From NCBI GenBank assembly GCA_934663645.1, contig CAKUKR010000037.1, positions 1-22,296 of the forward strand: a stretch of DNA of 22,296 nt. Direction: 5' to 3'. The stretch is from an uncultured Muribaculaceae bacterium (GTDB lineage: Bacteria > Bacteroidota > Bacteroidia > Bacteroidales > Muribaculaceae). Below the pieces are notes generated by a model. The model was not told where the DNA came from. It saw only the letters and a program-made list of their open reading frames with translations, and searched no databases. Numbering within the stretch: position 1 is the first letter of the stretch; the number at the start of each line of letters is the position of its first letter. Shown one piece after another: positions 1 to 7,078 of this stretch. Both the position numbers and the translations under genes were made by a program.

Positions 1-56
1 CAAACGACATTCGACCAAGGAGTAATTTGCGACAGTCATCTGACTGTATATGAACA

Positions 57-92
57 CCCCTCGCGTTTGCATGACATGCATTTCGCGAGGGG
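57..92 (-). terminator. hairpin downstream of tnaA, probable terminator
   Basis: A perfect 9-bp GC-rich inverted repeat (CCCCTCGCG at 57-65 and CGCGAGGGG at 84-92) encloses a second 5-bp inverted repeat (TGCAT 68-72, ATGCA 76-80) around a 3-nt loop. It lies 45 bp past the tnaA stop codon, the right place for transcription to end. There is no long U-run on either side, so it may act as a 3' stabilising or bidirectional structure instead of a classic intrinsic terminator. Positions 1-56 show no gene I can support. Confidence 0.6.
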
Positions 93-137
93 TGCAATAT
101 TGTGTATTAAATCAAATACGAAATACTTGATTATAGG

Positions 138-1514
138 TCAATCCAGCGGTTCGAGCTGTACTGTAAAGTGGCGCATCAGCTCAGCCTCCCATGTGATTTT
201 CACGCCGCGCTTGATCTCATGGCGACGGTCATACACGTTTTTGAGAGCAGCTGCGATGACATCCATGTGGTTGTTGGTGTATGTGCGGCGGCAGATGCAG
301 AGGCGCAGGAAATCGTTTCCGTCGAAACGGTTCTCGCGGGTGATGGGGTCACGGTCTGCAAGCAGATAACCGATTTCGCAACCGCGCACACCAGCCTCCA
401 GATAGAGTTCCATTGTCAAACGCTGTGCGGGGAACTCATCTTTGGGCACCTGGTCCAGCACCTTGTCAGCGTCGATGAACAGTGCGTGACCGCCAACGGG
501 ACGCTGGTAGGGGATGCCGTACTCGTCGAGTTTCTTGGCAAGATACTGAACCTGCTTGATGCGGGTGTCGAGCATGTCAAACTCGGTGTTCTCGTCAAGG
601 CCGACAGCGAGAGCTGCCATGTCGCGGCCGTTCATGCCGCCGTATGTCAGGAAGCCCTCAAACGGGATGAGGAACAGCTTTGCTCCCTCATACACGTCTT
701 CCCAGCGTGTAGCGATGAAACCGCCCATGTTGACCAAGCCGTCCTTCTTGGAGGACATGGTCATGATATCGGCGAGATCGAACATCTGACGGCAAATCTG
801 CTTGATAGTAGCATCCTTGAACTCCGGTTCGCGGGTCTTGATGAAGTATGCGTTCTCAGCGAAGCGAGCTGAGTCGAACACGACGCGCTTGCCGTACTTG
901 TTGGCAAGGCGGCGCACACCGCGCAGGTTCTCCATTGAAACAGGCTGTCCGCCGGCTGAGTTGTTTGTGATGGTTATGATGATGAACGGAATTCTTTCCT
1001 GGTCCTTTTCGAGCACATCTTCGAGCTTCTTGAGGTCAACGTTGCCCTTGAACGGCACTTCGAGCTGAGTGTTCTTGGCCTCGTCCACTGTGCAGTCCAC
1101 AGCAAAAGCGTGGCGGCTCTCGATATGGCCCTTGGTGGTGTCGAAGTGGGAGTTGCCAGGCACGATGTTGCCCGGTTTGACGAGGTGTGAGAACAGCACG
1201 TTCTCAGCAGCGCGGCCCTGGTGAGTCGGCAGCACATACTTGAAGCCGGTAATGCGGGTTATGGTGTCCTTAAGCTCATAGAACGAGCGTGCGCCTGCAT
1301 AGCTCTCGTCGCCGGTCATCATAGCAGCCCACTGGCGGTCGGACATGGCACCTGTTCCAGAGTCGGTGAGACAGTCTATGTATACGTGTTCTGATTTCAG
1401 CATGAACACATTGTTGTGTGCTTCTTTCAGCCATTTCTCGCGTTCCTCGCGAGTGCTCTTATGAATCGGCTCGACCATTTTGATCTTCCACGATTCGGCA
1501 AAAGGTAATTCCAT
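138..1514 (-). CDS. tnaA: tryptophanase (tryptophan indole-lyase)
   Basis: This is a cytoplasmic PLP enzyme that splits L-tryptophan into indole, pyruvate and ammonia. The 458-aa protein matches the full length of the beta-eliminating lyase family. Visible family marks are PTHQGR (96-101), NSAGGQPVS (185-193), DSARFAENAYFIK (214-226) and the PLP lysine in MSSKKDG (K257). The close relative tyrosine phenol-lyase can be separated at three positions. This protein has Asp125 in FDTT where phenol-lyases have Thr, Ile381 in CEIG where they have the substrate-binding Arg, and His449 in RHF where they have Phe. All three point to tryptophanase. The ATG at 1514 is chosen because it gives the normal family N-terminus and lies just behind a consensus promoter. 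No TnaC-like leader peptide is apparent in the roughly 28-nt predicted leader, so the E. coli attenuation mechanism is unlikely here. Confidence 0.93.
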   Translation of the reverse strand: MELPFAESWKIKMVEPIHKSTREEREKWLKEAHNNVFMLKSEHVYIDCLTDSGTGAMSDRQWAAMMTGDESYAGARSFYELKDTITRITGFKYVLPTHQGRAAENVLFSHLVKPGNIVPGNSHFDTTKGHIESRHAFAVDCTVDEAKNTQLEVPFKGNVDLKKLEDVLEKDQERIPFIIITITNNSAGGQPVSMENLRGVRRLANKYGKRVVFDSARFAENAYFIKTREPEFKDATIKQICRQMFDLADIMTMSSKKDGLVNMGGFIATRWEDVYEGAKLFLIPFEGFLTYGGMNGRDMAALAVGLDENTEFDMLDTRIKQVQYLAKKLDEYGIPYQRPVGGHALFIDADKVLDQVPKDEFPAQRLTMELYLEAGVRGCEIGYLLADRDPITRENRFDGNDFLRLCICRRTYTNNHMDVIAAALKNVYDRRHEIKRGVKITWEAELMRHFTVQLEPLD

Positions 1515-1548
1515 GATGTTGCTTTTAGGTTAAAGTTGATTTTGCCAC

Positions 1549-1579
1549 AAAGATAGTCAGATATTGCCGTATATGCAAA
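1549..1579 (-). promoter_or_regulatory. tnaA promoter, Bacteroides type
   Basis: On the minus strand there is TTTG (1579-1576), 19 bp, then TATCTTTG (1556-1549). This matches the Bacteroidota primary sigma-factor consensus TTTG-N19-21-TAnnTTTG exactly. The expected start of transcription is near 1542, giving a leader of about 28 nt before the tnaA ATG. It shows that tnaA can be transcribed separately from the upstream TraB/GumN gene. Confidence 0.8.
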
Positions 1580-1672
1580 TATTTTGCTGCAAATGTTCGC
1601 TCACTTATATTTTGTACTTGAATATGCGCTATATCTGGTTTGATATAAGAAATAATTCCATTAAAGTCAGCG

Positions 1673-2572
1673 TCACTCCGCTTCGCTGTTTGCCCCCCTG
1701 CCCACGTCAATGGCCGTGACCGCATATCCGATTGTTCGCAGCTGGTTGACAAGCCCTTCATCGCCGGCGAGGTGCAGTGCCCCGACAACAAACAATACGC
1801 TCTGGGCTTTCATCATTTCGGGCATTTTGCCGAGCCAACTGTTGTTGCGGTCGGTGAGCAAACGTTTCCAGAATTCCGGGTCATCGCTTTCCTGACGGCT
1901 TAGGGCATAAACGCCCTCAATGTCACGCGCCATATAACGGGAGTTCAATTCCCTTGCATTGGATGCCTCCTTATCCGGGTTATCGAGAAACTTGACCAAG
2001 GCCTCGGCTTGTTCACGTATGCTTGTAGACCGGTACAATAAGGCAGCTTGTTCTTCAACTGTCTCAAACCCCATGATTTCCTTGCCTCGCTTTGCACCTT
2101 CGTTTTGCAGATATGAATCAAGTTGCCCCTCATTGCCGGAGAAGTCTTCTTTGATCATAGCCATAGCAGCCATAGTCTGCGTTGCCAAAGGGCATAATCC
2201 CTCGAACAGTTCCAGCCTCATATTGGTGATAGACTGAAACGAGACGTTAGCTCGCGAATAGACAGAGTCTGATAGAACCAGGCTGAGTGTCGAGTCTGCA
2301 GGAGCAACCATATAGGGCAAAATCCTGTTTGCCATCTCCATTTGGCTGATGCCTGCCATTTCAATTTCACCAGCAACCGCGTCTGCCTCGTCCAACACCT
2401 TATATATATAGGGTACTGAGTCAAGGATGCTCAACGGCGCAAGGTGATGTGTTCCGAACAGGTAAGAAGGCTTTGCAAGGTCTTTCCCGGAGATGCGGTA
2501 GAGGAGCTGACCTTGCGCTGCGGCAAAGCACAAAGCCAAGCATGCGCAGATAATGAATAGTCGTTGTCTCAT
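1673..2572 (-). CDS. TraB/GumN (Tiki-like) family exported protein
   Basis: The 299-aa protein begins with a signal peptide (about residues 1-21, MRQRLF then a hydrophobic stretch ending AAAQG), so it is exported. Two GxxH motifs, GTHH (40-43) and GALH (264-267), frame the domain, with an acidic GEIEM (68-72), a GKEIMGFETVEEQ block (163-175) and a DRN..W motif (241-246). This is the arrangement of the TraB/PrgY/GumN family, whose animal relative Tiki is a metalloprotease that uses the GxxH histidines. Family membership is clear, but the substrate and activity of bacterial members are largely unknown. The gene lies 158 bp upstream of tnaA on the same strand, but tnaA has its own promoter. Confidence 0.85.
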   Translation of the reverse strand: MRQRLFIICACLALCFAAAQGQLLYRISGKDLAKPSYLFGTHHLAPLSILDSVPYIYKVLDEADAVAGEIEMAGISQMEMANRILPYMVAPADSTLSLVLSDSVYSRANVSFQSITNMRLELFEGLCPLATQTMAAMAMIKEDFSGNEGQLDSYLQNEGAKRGKEIMGFETVEEQAALLYRSTSIREQAEALVKFLDNPDKEASNARELNSRYMARDIEGVYALSRQESDDPEFWKRLLTDRNNSWLGKMPEMMKAQSVLFVVGALHLAGDEGLVNQLRTIGYAVTAIDVGRGANSEAE

Positions 2573-2595
2573 GTCTGTGTATTTATATCCAACTG

Positions 2596-2626
2596 CAAAG
2601 ATGCAGTTTTATTTCGAGATACGAAA
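2596..2626 (-). promoter_or_regulatory. possible promoter of the TraB/GumN gene
   Basis: On the minus strand, TTTC (2626-2623), 19 bp, then CATCTTTG (2603-2596). Each box differs by one base from the Bacteroidota consensus, but the spacing is right and the predicted start would leave a leader of about 18 nt. It is weaker than the other promoters in the window. Confidence 0.4.
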
Positions 2627-2727
2627 GAATTACGGCCAAAATGAGAGCTGTAACCCCTGTGATAATAGTGTCGAGACAAGCTGAACGCCCGAAATCGGCA
2701 ATTTAGTGACAAAAAAGTGCAGAAAAA

Positions 2728-2759
2728 TTTGCCAGTATGAAAATAAACCTGTATCTTTG
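2728..2759 (+). promoter_or_regulatory. promoter of the secreted 411-aa protein gene
   Basis: TTTG (2728-2731), 20 bp, then TATCTTTG (2752-2759). This is a full match to the Bacteroidota consensus. Transcription should start near 2766 and leave a leader of about 70 nt before the ATG at 2835. Confidence 0.8.
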
Positions 2760-2834
2760 TAATCGAAAGAGCCGCAAGACATCGCACACCGATGCTCAAA
2801 CGGACTAAAGTATTAACCCAAAATAATAAATGGC

Positions 2835-4070
2835 ATGAAGAAATTCTACACCATGATGGGCGTAGCAGCCCTCGGCCTGACAATGGCAGCCAACGCCGCT
2901 CCGCAGATGCAGATGCGTGCAAAGTCTCAAGGTGAACTCATTGAGACAACAAAGGCAAAAATCGAAAACGTTCAGACAATGAACCGCGCCAAGGTTCGCG
3001 CAGCAAAGGAGAACAGCCAGCTCACAGTTGCAGACATCGTCGGCAGCTATCAGCACGACGAGTACCGTGTTGTTCAAAGCGGCAGTGGCATGAACTACGG
3101 TATGTCATTCCCCGAATTTGTTTCAGGCAGCTCTGCAAATGAGGTGCTCATCAACGGTTTCTGGATGGGATCAGACACAGATGGTAACCCCTACGGCAGC
3201 TTCGCTGCCACTTTCGATCCTCAGGCAATGACCCTCTCTATCCCCGCTGGGTCAAAGGTGTTCTCCGCACCTCTCGAGGATGGTTCTACTATGGACTGCT
3301 ATATGTATATCCAGGATTGGGACTCATCCGTGTGCAGCGCAGATCCGATTGTCCTGAGCTACGACCCCGAACTTCGCCAGTTCACATGGATGGCTGCAGG
3401 CATGGAAACCAGCGAACCTACAGAAAACCTGATAATCACATCCAAAGCTGACGGCATTGGCACGTCAATTACCTCAGGCGCAGATTTTGCAGTTTACCTG
3501 CAGTTCAGCTTCTGGAACAGCGTGATGCAAGCAACGCAGAACGGCCAGCAGGGCTATTGCGCGGTACGCGTAGTAGCAGATGCACAGACCAGCTCATTCA
3601 CTGTTTACAACCTCGGTGACTGGGGCTTTGAGGTTCCTGTTACATTTAACGTAGACCCGACGGCAAAAACCGTTTCCGCTCCGAGAACTCTCTACGGTGA
3701 GGACGTGAAACTTGACAGCAGCGGCACAACAGCTGATGTATATTTCGCAACTGCGGAAGGTGGCTCAATCTCCGGAACATATTCAAACCAGAATGACCAA
3801 GGCCTTATAAGCAGCATTGTATCGCTCGAAGACTGGACACTCTGGACAGCAGAATACGGCGCTGTAATTCAGTATCCGTACACAGACACCATGATCATCG
3901 TTCCGTTCGACCTCGACAGCATGGTAGGTGTTGAGGACATCGCAGTTGACACCAACGCTGACGACGTAGTTTACTACAACCTCCAGGGCGTTAAGGTACT
4001 CAACCCCGCACCTGGCCAGCTCGTTATCGCACGTCAGGGCGGCAAGGCTGTCAAGATGATTGCCAAGTAA
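2835..4070 (+). CDS. secreted protein with a C-terminal T9SS-like sorting tail
   Basis: I do not recognise the body of this 411-aa protein. It has a clear signal peptide (residues 1-21, MKKFYT, hydrophobic core, ANA). Next comes a polar linker rich in Met, Gln, Lys and Glu (22-62), then a beta-rich region of about 300 residues with repeated Ser/Thr/Gly/Asp-rich strands and no catalytic motif I can name. The last 36 residues (376-411) contain YYNLQGVKV, a Pro-Gly turn (PAPGQLVIAR) and a basic end (GGKAVKMIAK). This is the pattern of the C-terminal domains found on many Bacteroidales exported proteins, similar to type IX secretion type-A sorting domains. I infer that it is secreted or surface-attached. 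It is a lone gene between two minus-strand blocks, with a strong promoter and terminator, which suggests good expression. Confidence 0.75.
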   Translation: MKKFYTMMGVAALGLTMAANAAPQMQMRAKSQGELIETTKAKIENVQTMNRAKVRAAKENSQLTVADIVGSYQHDEYRVVQSGSGMNYGMSFPEFVSGSSANEVLINGFWMGSDTDGNPYGSFAATFDPQAMTLSIPAGSKVFSAPLEDGSTMDCYMYIQDWDSSVCSADPIVLSYDPELRQFTWMAAGMETSEPTENLIITSKADGIGTSITSGADFAVYLQFSFWNSVMQATQNGQQGYCAVRVVADAQTSSFTVYNLGDWGFEVPVTFNVDPTAKTVSAPRTLYGEDVKLDSSGTTADVYFATAEGGSISGTYSNQNDQGLISSIVSLEDWTLWTAEYGAVIQYPYTDTMIIVPFDLDSMVGVEDIAVDTNADDVVYYNLQGVKVLNPAPGQLVIARQGGKAVKMIAK

Positions 4071-4099
4071 TCCCGACCACCAGGTCTAAATAGCAAACA

Positions 4100-4129
4100 G
4101 CGAGGGTGCATCAATCGATGTGCCCTCGC
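4100..4129 (+). terminator. hairpin after the secreted 411-aa protein gene
   Basis: A 13-bp stem with two G-U pairs (4100-4112 against 4117-4129) and a 4-nt loop (AATC) begins 29 bp past the stop codon. It is followed by CTTTATGTT, a weak U-rich tail. The position and stability fit an intrinsic terminator for the plus-strand gene. Confidence 0.7.
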
Positions 4130-4184
4130 CTTTATGTTGCCATACATACAGAAACAGTCGAGGTTAATTATCAACGCAGGTGCG

Positions 4185-4202
4185 TTATCAGGGTTCTGAT
4201 AA
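4185..4202. repeat. perfect inverted repeat TTATCAG/CTGATAA
   Basis: TTATCAG (4185-4191) and CTGATAA (4196-4202) are separated by GGTT. The same 7-mer pair occurs again at 4271-4277 and 4294-4300, so four copies sit within 116 bp between two convergent genes. This could be a terminator-like hairpin for the minus-strand run or a binding site. Nothing in the sequence decides between these. Confidence 0.5.
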
Positions 4203-4214
4203 CAGAGCAGCCTC

Positions 4215-4252
4215 AACCAGTTTGATGTAAACCACAATAACCCGTTTGATGT
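4215..4252. repeat. two-copy direct repeat AACC(A/C)GTTTGATGT
   Basis: AACCAGTTTGATGT (4215-4228) and AACCCGTTTGATGT (4239-4252) differ at one of 14 positions and are spaced 24 bp start to start. They lie between the two TTATCAG inverted repeats. The second copy is also part of a short hairpin (ACCCG 4240-4244, CGGGT 4254-4258). The function is unknown. Confidence 0.5.
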
Positions 4253-4270
4253 GCGGGTCTTACGTATAGT

Positions 4271-4300
4271 CTGATAATAAGTATAACGACAGATTATCAG
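4271..4300. repeat. inverted repeat CTGATAAT/ATTATCAG overlapping a stop codon
   Basis: CTGATAAT (4271-4278) and ATTATCAG (4293-4300) form a perfect 8-bp inverted repeat with a 14-nt spacer. The right arm contains the TGA stop of the minus-strand gene ending at 4297. It may act as a 3' end structure for the long minus-strand run. No U-run follows, so a role as an intrinsic terminator is unproven. Confidence 0.45.
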
Positions 4301-5367
4301 TGTCTGTCATGTGCGGTTACTATGAATAACACTTGTCCGATATGAGAGATGTCAATGTCGCTGCCTTTGAGTATAGCGGGCTTGCTTATCACGCCGTCGC
4401 GCTCCAACAGGGCGAGTATGTCCCACATTATTTCGTGGTAGTAGATTACTGCCGCTTCCTTGTCGTCTGCGAGGCTGAACAGTGTCTTGATTTCTGATGA
4501 CTGCGCCTTGACAGCCTCGCTGATTTGCGAGGAGAGAGTGTCAGTGAGCCTGTTGATTTCGTTGTCTTCGTCTACATACAGTATTGGTATGATGAGTTTG
4601 CCGCTGGCGTCGCAGATGCCGTATGCACTTGCGCGTGCAGCTAAATCGTTGCTTAGGGTGAGAGCATCGGGGTGCGAGTAAATCCATTCGCCGACGGCGA
4701 GCAGTGTGTCATGGTTGACCTTGCATTTCATGTCGGCTGTCCAGTTCATTTGCAGGGGACCGTAGCCGTTTGTGCCTGTTGTCGCCTCGGCGCGTTTGGT
4801 GTACAATGCCCAGTATACGCCAGACCAGTCGGCTGCGCGTTCCATCTCAGTGGGCATGGGCAGCTTGTCCTTGTCCCACACTGCGCCGTCGAGCAAGAAG
4901 GAGAATACGAGGCTGTAAGTCTGAGTGCTGTAGCCAGCATCAGAGAGCAGTTCGGTGAAGCGTTTTATACCCGGCTTAATGTGGATATAGATGCTGTCTG
5001 CGAACTGTGCGCTGCGCTGTCGAAGCTGACGTGTTTGCTCTTCATCGAGTATAGGCATGAGCGTATGCGCTTTGCCGTGCGAGCGTTCCAGCAGTCCGCC
5101 AGCTTGCAGCAGCATCAGCTGGCTGTCGTTATGTGGGATGCCGAGCGTGTCGAGGCGGCTTATTTCGCTGCTCTGACGGAAAGCGCAGAGAATGTCCCAG
5201 TTGTTGTCAATGATGTACTGAGAGGGGTGGAACTGGCCGTAAGTACAGAAAGCGGTCTTTGCGAAATCGGAGAATGGGCGGTGCAGCACCGGTGTGGCTG
5301 CTCGTGAGGGGAGTATGCTTGCTGCTGAGAGGGCTGTCATAGCCAACAGCCAGGGAAGACGTTTCAT
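4297..5367 (-). CDS. exported protein of unknown function
   Basis: I do not recognise this 356-aa protein. Residues 1-23 form a signal peptide (MKRLPWLLAM, hydrophobic, ending SRA), so it is probably periplasmic. There is no lipobox and no further membrane segment. Residues about 60-110 read like a winged-helix fold: two short helices, a leucine-rich helix ending in QAGGLLERS, a turn, and a strand. This is unusual for an exported protein and may be coincidental. The middle part is aromatic and acidic (DWSGVYWALYTKRAE), and the C-terminal third is mostly helical. The gene starts 27 bp after prmA on the same strand and is the last gene of the minus-strand run, so it is likely co-transcribed with prmA. 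Confidence 0.65.
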   Translation of the reverse strand: MKRLPWLLAMTALSAASILPSRAATPVLHRPFSDFAKTAFCTYGQFHPSQYIIDNNWDILCAFRQSSEISRLDTLGIPHNDSQLMLLQAGGLLERSHGKAHTLMPILDEEQTRQLRQRSAQFADSIYIHIKPGIKRFTELLSDAGYSTQTYSLVFSFLLDGAVWDKDKLPMPTEMERAADWSGVYWALYTKRAEATTGTNGYGPLQMNWTADMKCKVNHDTLLAVGEWIYSHPDALTLSNDLAARASAYGICDASGKLIIPILYVDEDNEINRLTDTLSSQISEAVKAQSSEIKTLFSLADDKEAAVIYYHEIMWDILALLERDGVISKPAILKGSDIDISHIGQVLFIVTAHDRH

Positions 5368-5394
5368 TTTGTTTATCAGTCGAGTTTATGTTGT

Positions 5395-6234
5395 TCAGAG
5401 GGACAAGCGTATTGCCGCCCAATCGTTGTCAGAGCGAGTCTCTTGCAGCGTCAGACCAAGTGGTGCTGCAGCACGTTCGATCATCGGTATGTCGCGGAGG
5501 TAGAAACCGCTGAGGAGCAGTGTCGCGCCAGGGTTCATTGCGGCGGCGTATGCGCGGAGGTCAGCGAGAATGATGTTGCGGTTGATGTTGGCGATGAACA
5601 CATCAGCCTTGACAATGTCGGCCAGCGATGATGCGTCGCCGCACACCAAACGAATTTCGGCATTGTTGAGTGCAGCGTTGTCTATGGCGTTAAGGTATGC
5701 GCCGTTGTCAATCTCTATGCCCTGGACTACCTTAGCACCAGCCATGCAGCATAGTATGGCGAGTATGCCGGTGCCTGTCCCCATGTCTGTGACGGTCTTG
5801 CCTGTCAAATCCATGTCGAGCAGGTAGCCAATCATCAGCGAGGTGGTGGAGTGATGCCCTGTGCCGAAAGCCATTTTGGGGTCGATTGTGATATCATATT
5901 TCGCATGAGGCAGGTCGGTATGGAATGAGGAGTGTATCAGGCAGCGGTCGCCTACAACAATGGGCTTGAAATAGTTCTTTTCCCACTCGCTGTTCCAGTC
6001 CTTGCCCTCGATGCGCTGGTGAGCGAATGTCATCTCAGTCGCCATGGGGAAATCAGCCAATGCAAGGCGGGCAGCGTCCATGTCAAACTGAGGCTCGGGG
6101 ATGTATGCTGTCAGCCCGGTGTTGTCAGGCAAGAAGGAGTCGTAGCCTAAGTCAGCGATAAACGCAGCCATGAGGTCGGTTATGTCTTCGTTGCAGGGAG
6201 AGGCATCGATGCGGAGTGCGATGTAGTCGTTCAT
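5395..6234 (-). CDS. prmA: ribosomal protein L11 methyltransferase
   Basis: This enzyme uses S-adenosylmethionine to methylate ribosomal protein L11. The open frame begins at 6393, but the 53 extra residues overlap the upstream gene and look random. The ATG at 6234 gives 279 aa, the usual PrmA length, and starts MNDYIALR, so I use it. Key parts are the N-terminal recognition domain (about 1-110), the PrmA mark FGTGHHSTT (123-131), SAM motif I DMGTGTGIL (150-158; many relatives have DxGCGSG), an acidic end to strand 2 (GIEID) and the post-motif ANINRNI (215-221). It sits 31 bp after the 111-aa gene and 27 bp before the exported 356-aa gene, in an apparent operon. Confidence 0.9.
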   Translation of the reverse strand: MNDYIALRIDASPCNEDITDLMAAFIADLGYDSFLPDNTGLTAYIPEPQFDMDAARLALADFPMATEMTFAHQRIEGKDWNSEWEKNYFKPIVVGDRCLIHSSFHTDLPHAKYDITIDPKMAFGTGHHSTTSLMIGYLLDMDLTGKTVTDMGTGTGILAILCCMAGAKVVQGIEIDNGAYLNAIDNAALNNAEIRLVCGDASSLADIVKADVFIANINRNIILADLRAYAAAMNPGATLLLSGFYLRDIPMIERAAAPLGLTLQETRSDNDWAAIRLSL

Positions 6235-6265
6235 TGGAGTGTGCTGGGAGAGGGGAGGCATTAGT

Positions 6266-6601
6266 TCATTTTTTGCGCTTGAAGAATTTCCATACCTTTC
6301 GGACAGTGCCGAACACCGAAAAGCCGAGCATGGCATAGTCGGCGTAGTTGAGTGACGACAGCACTTTCGGAAGCAGCCCACCTGTCTTGCCAAGTGTCGA
6401 AACCTTGCCTGACAGCCGGCCGATGGCTGTCTTCTCTTTCATTGCGTTCAGCGAGGCGAGAGCCTTTTCCTTGGCAAATTCCTTTTTGAGCGAAGCCAAA
6501 GCCCGCTGGTAGCGAAGTTCCTGAAGAGTGTAGCCATTGAACTCGGAGGGTGCGTCAGCAGTAGTCTGCGCAGGTATGTTCTTGTTGTTGCCCATAATCA
6601 T
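6266..6601 (-). CDS. small basic protein, conserved-hypothetical type
   Basis: The 111-aa protein has no family I can name with confidence. The N-terminal third is polar (PAQTTADAPSEFNGYTLQEL). A charged helical stretch follows (about 30-58, RYQRALASLKKEFAKEKALA, likely helical or coiled coil). Next is a Gly/Lys/Leu-rich segment (GRLSGKVSTLGKTGGLLPKV). A short hydrophobic segment (about 85-101) precedes a very basic end (KFFKRKK). This resembles a cytoplasmic protein held to the membrane by its C-terminus. The ATG at 6601 overlaps the stop of the holin-like gene (ATGA), which argues for translational coupling. A second ATG at 6595 is also possible. Confidence 0.65.
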   Translation of the reverse strand: MIMGNNKNIPAQTTADAPSEFNGYTLQELRYQRALASLKKEFAKEKALASLNAMKEKTAIGRLSGKVSTLGKTGGLLPKVLSSLNYADYAMLGFSVFGTVRKVWKFFKRKK

Positions 6602-6954
6602 TTGTTTTCGTCGTTGTCAAGAATAAGTTTTGAAATCATCCGCGCCATCGGGTCGAATATCAGCGGCTTGCGCAGCATGTACAGCACTCCTGCCAGAATC
6701 AGGAATATCACGGCTACGCACAGGTATGCCAACACTTCGCCCACGAGAGCCTCAAACACGTGCACCAGACACATGGAGATTATCACCAGGGCAATCATGA
6801 CGAGTATCGAAATCATCGCCATGAGGAATACCGAGCCTACGAAAATGGTCAGTTTTTCTGCGGCGGTGAGTTTCACATACCGGACTTCATGCTTCAGCCA
6901 AGCTTTGATATGTTTGATTATCAGGCGAATTTCATCGGATAATGTTTCCTTCAT
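6598..6954 (-). CDS. phage-holin-superfamily-III-like (YqjE-type) membrane protein
   Basis: This is a 118-aa inner-membrane protein. A charged N-terminal helix (1-34) is followed by two strong membrane segments (about 38-63 and 73-94) and a short cytoplasmic tail (PLIFDPMARMISKLILDNDENK). The layout fits the 'putative holin superfamily III' group, in which most chromosomal members have nothing to do with phage lysis and commonly stand beside YtxH-type genes. Here it lies between two YtxH genes and a small basic protein, and no phage genes are near. I infer a role in envelope or stress physiology and not in lysis. The stop overlaps the next start by an ATGA. Confidence 0.7.
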   Translation of the reverse strand: MKETLSDEIRLIIKHIKAWLKHEVRYVKLTAAEKLTIFVGSVFLMAMISILVMIALVIISMCLVHVFEALVGEVLAYLCVAVIFLILAGVLYMLRKPLIFDPMARMISKLILDNDENK

Positions 6955-7078
6955 CTGCTAACGATTATGGGTGGAAATTGAAATGCAACGTGACAACCGG
7001 CGGCGTGAAGCCACACCGTCCGGTCGCCGCAGTATTGCTATGAACTGGTCTGTTACCGTTTGCTGTAATGGCAGTCGG

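Noticed and set aside
168..872. A 234-codon open frame on the plus strand across tnaA.
   Set aside because: It is antisense to a certain gene in a GC-balanced region, has no family motif and a random-looking composition. tnaA on the other strand explains the openness.
1630..1647. TATATC/GATATA inverted repeat between the TraB/GumN and tnaA genes.
   Set aside because: A 6-bp A/T-only stem is expected by chance in AT-rich intergenic sequence and has no terminator tail.
4672..5307. A 211-codon plus-strand open frame.
   Set aside because: It lies wholly over the 356-aa exported protein gene, which has a clean signal peptide. The antisense product is Cys/Val-rich without a recognisable pattern.
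6235..6393. A 53-residue N-terminal extension of PrmA.
   Set aside because: It overlaps the 111-aa gene, has no PrmA similarity, and the ATG at 6234 gives the normal family length.
6598..6954. The holin-like gene as a sign of a prophage or lysis cassette.
   Set aside because: There are no endolysin, structural, integrase or att sequences nearby. Holin-superfamily-III proteins beside YtxH are ordinary chromosomal genes.
7000..7030. GCGGCG/CGCCGC inverted repeat between the holin-like gene and the second YtxH gene.
   Set aside because: It has a 6-bp stem with a 19-nt loop and no U-run. This is too weak to call a terminator or attenuator in GC-rich DNA.
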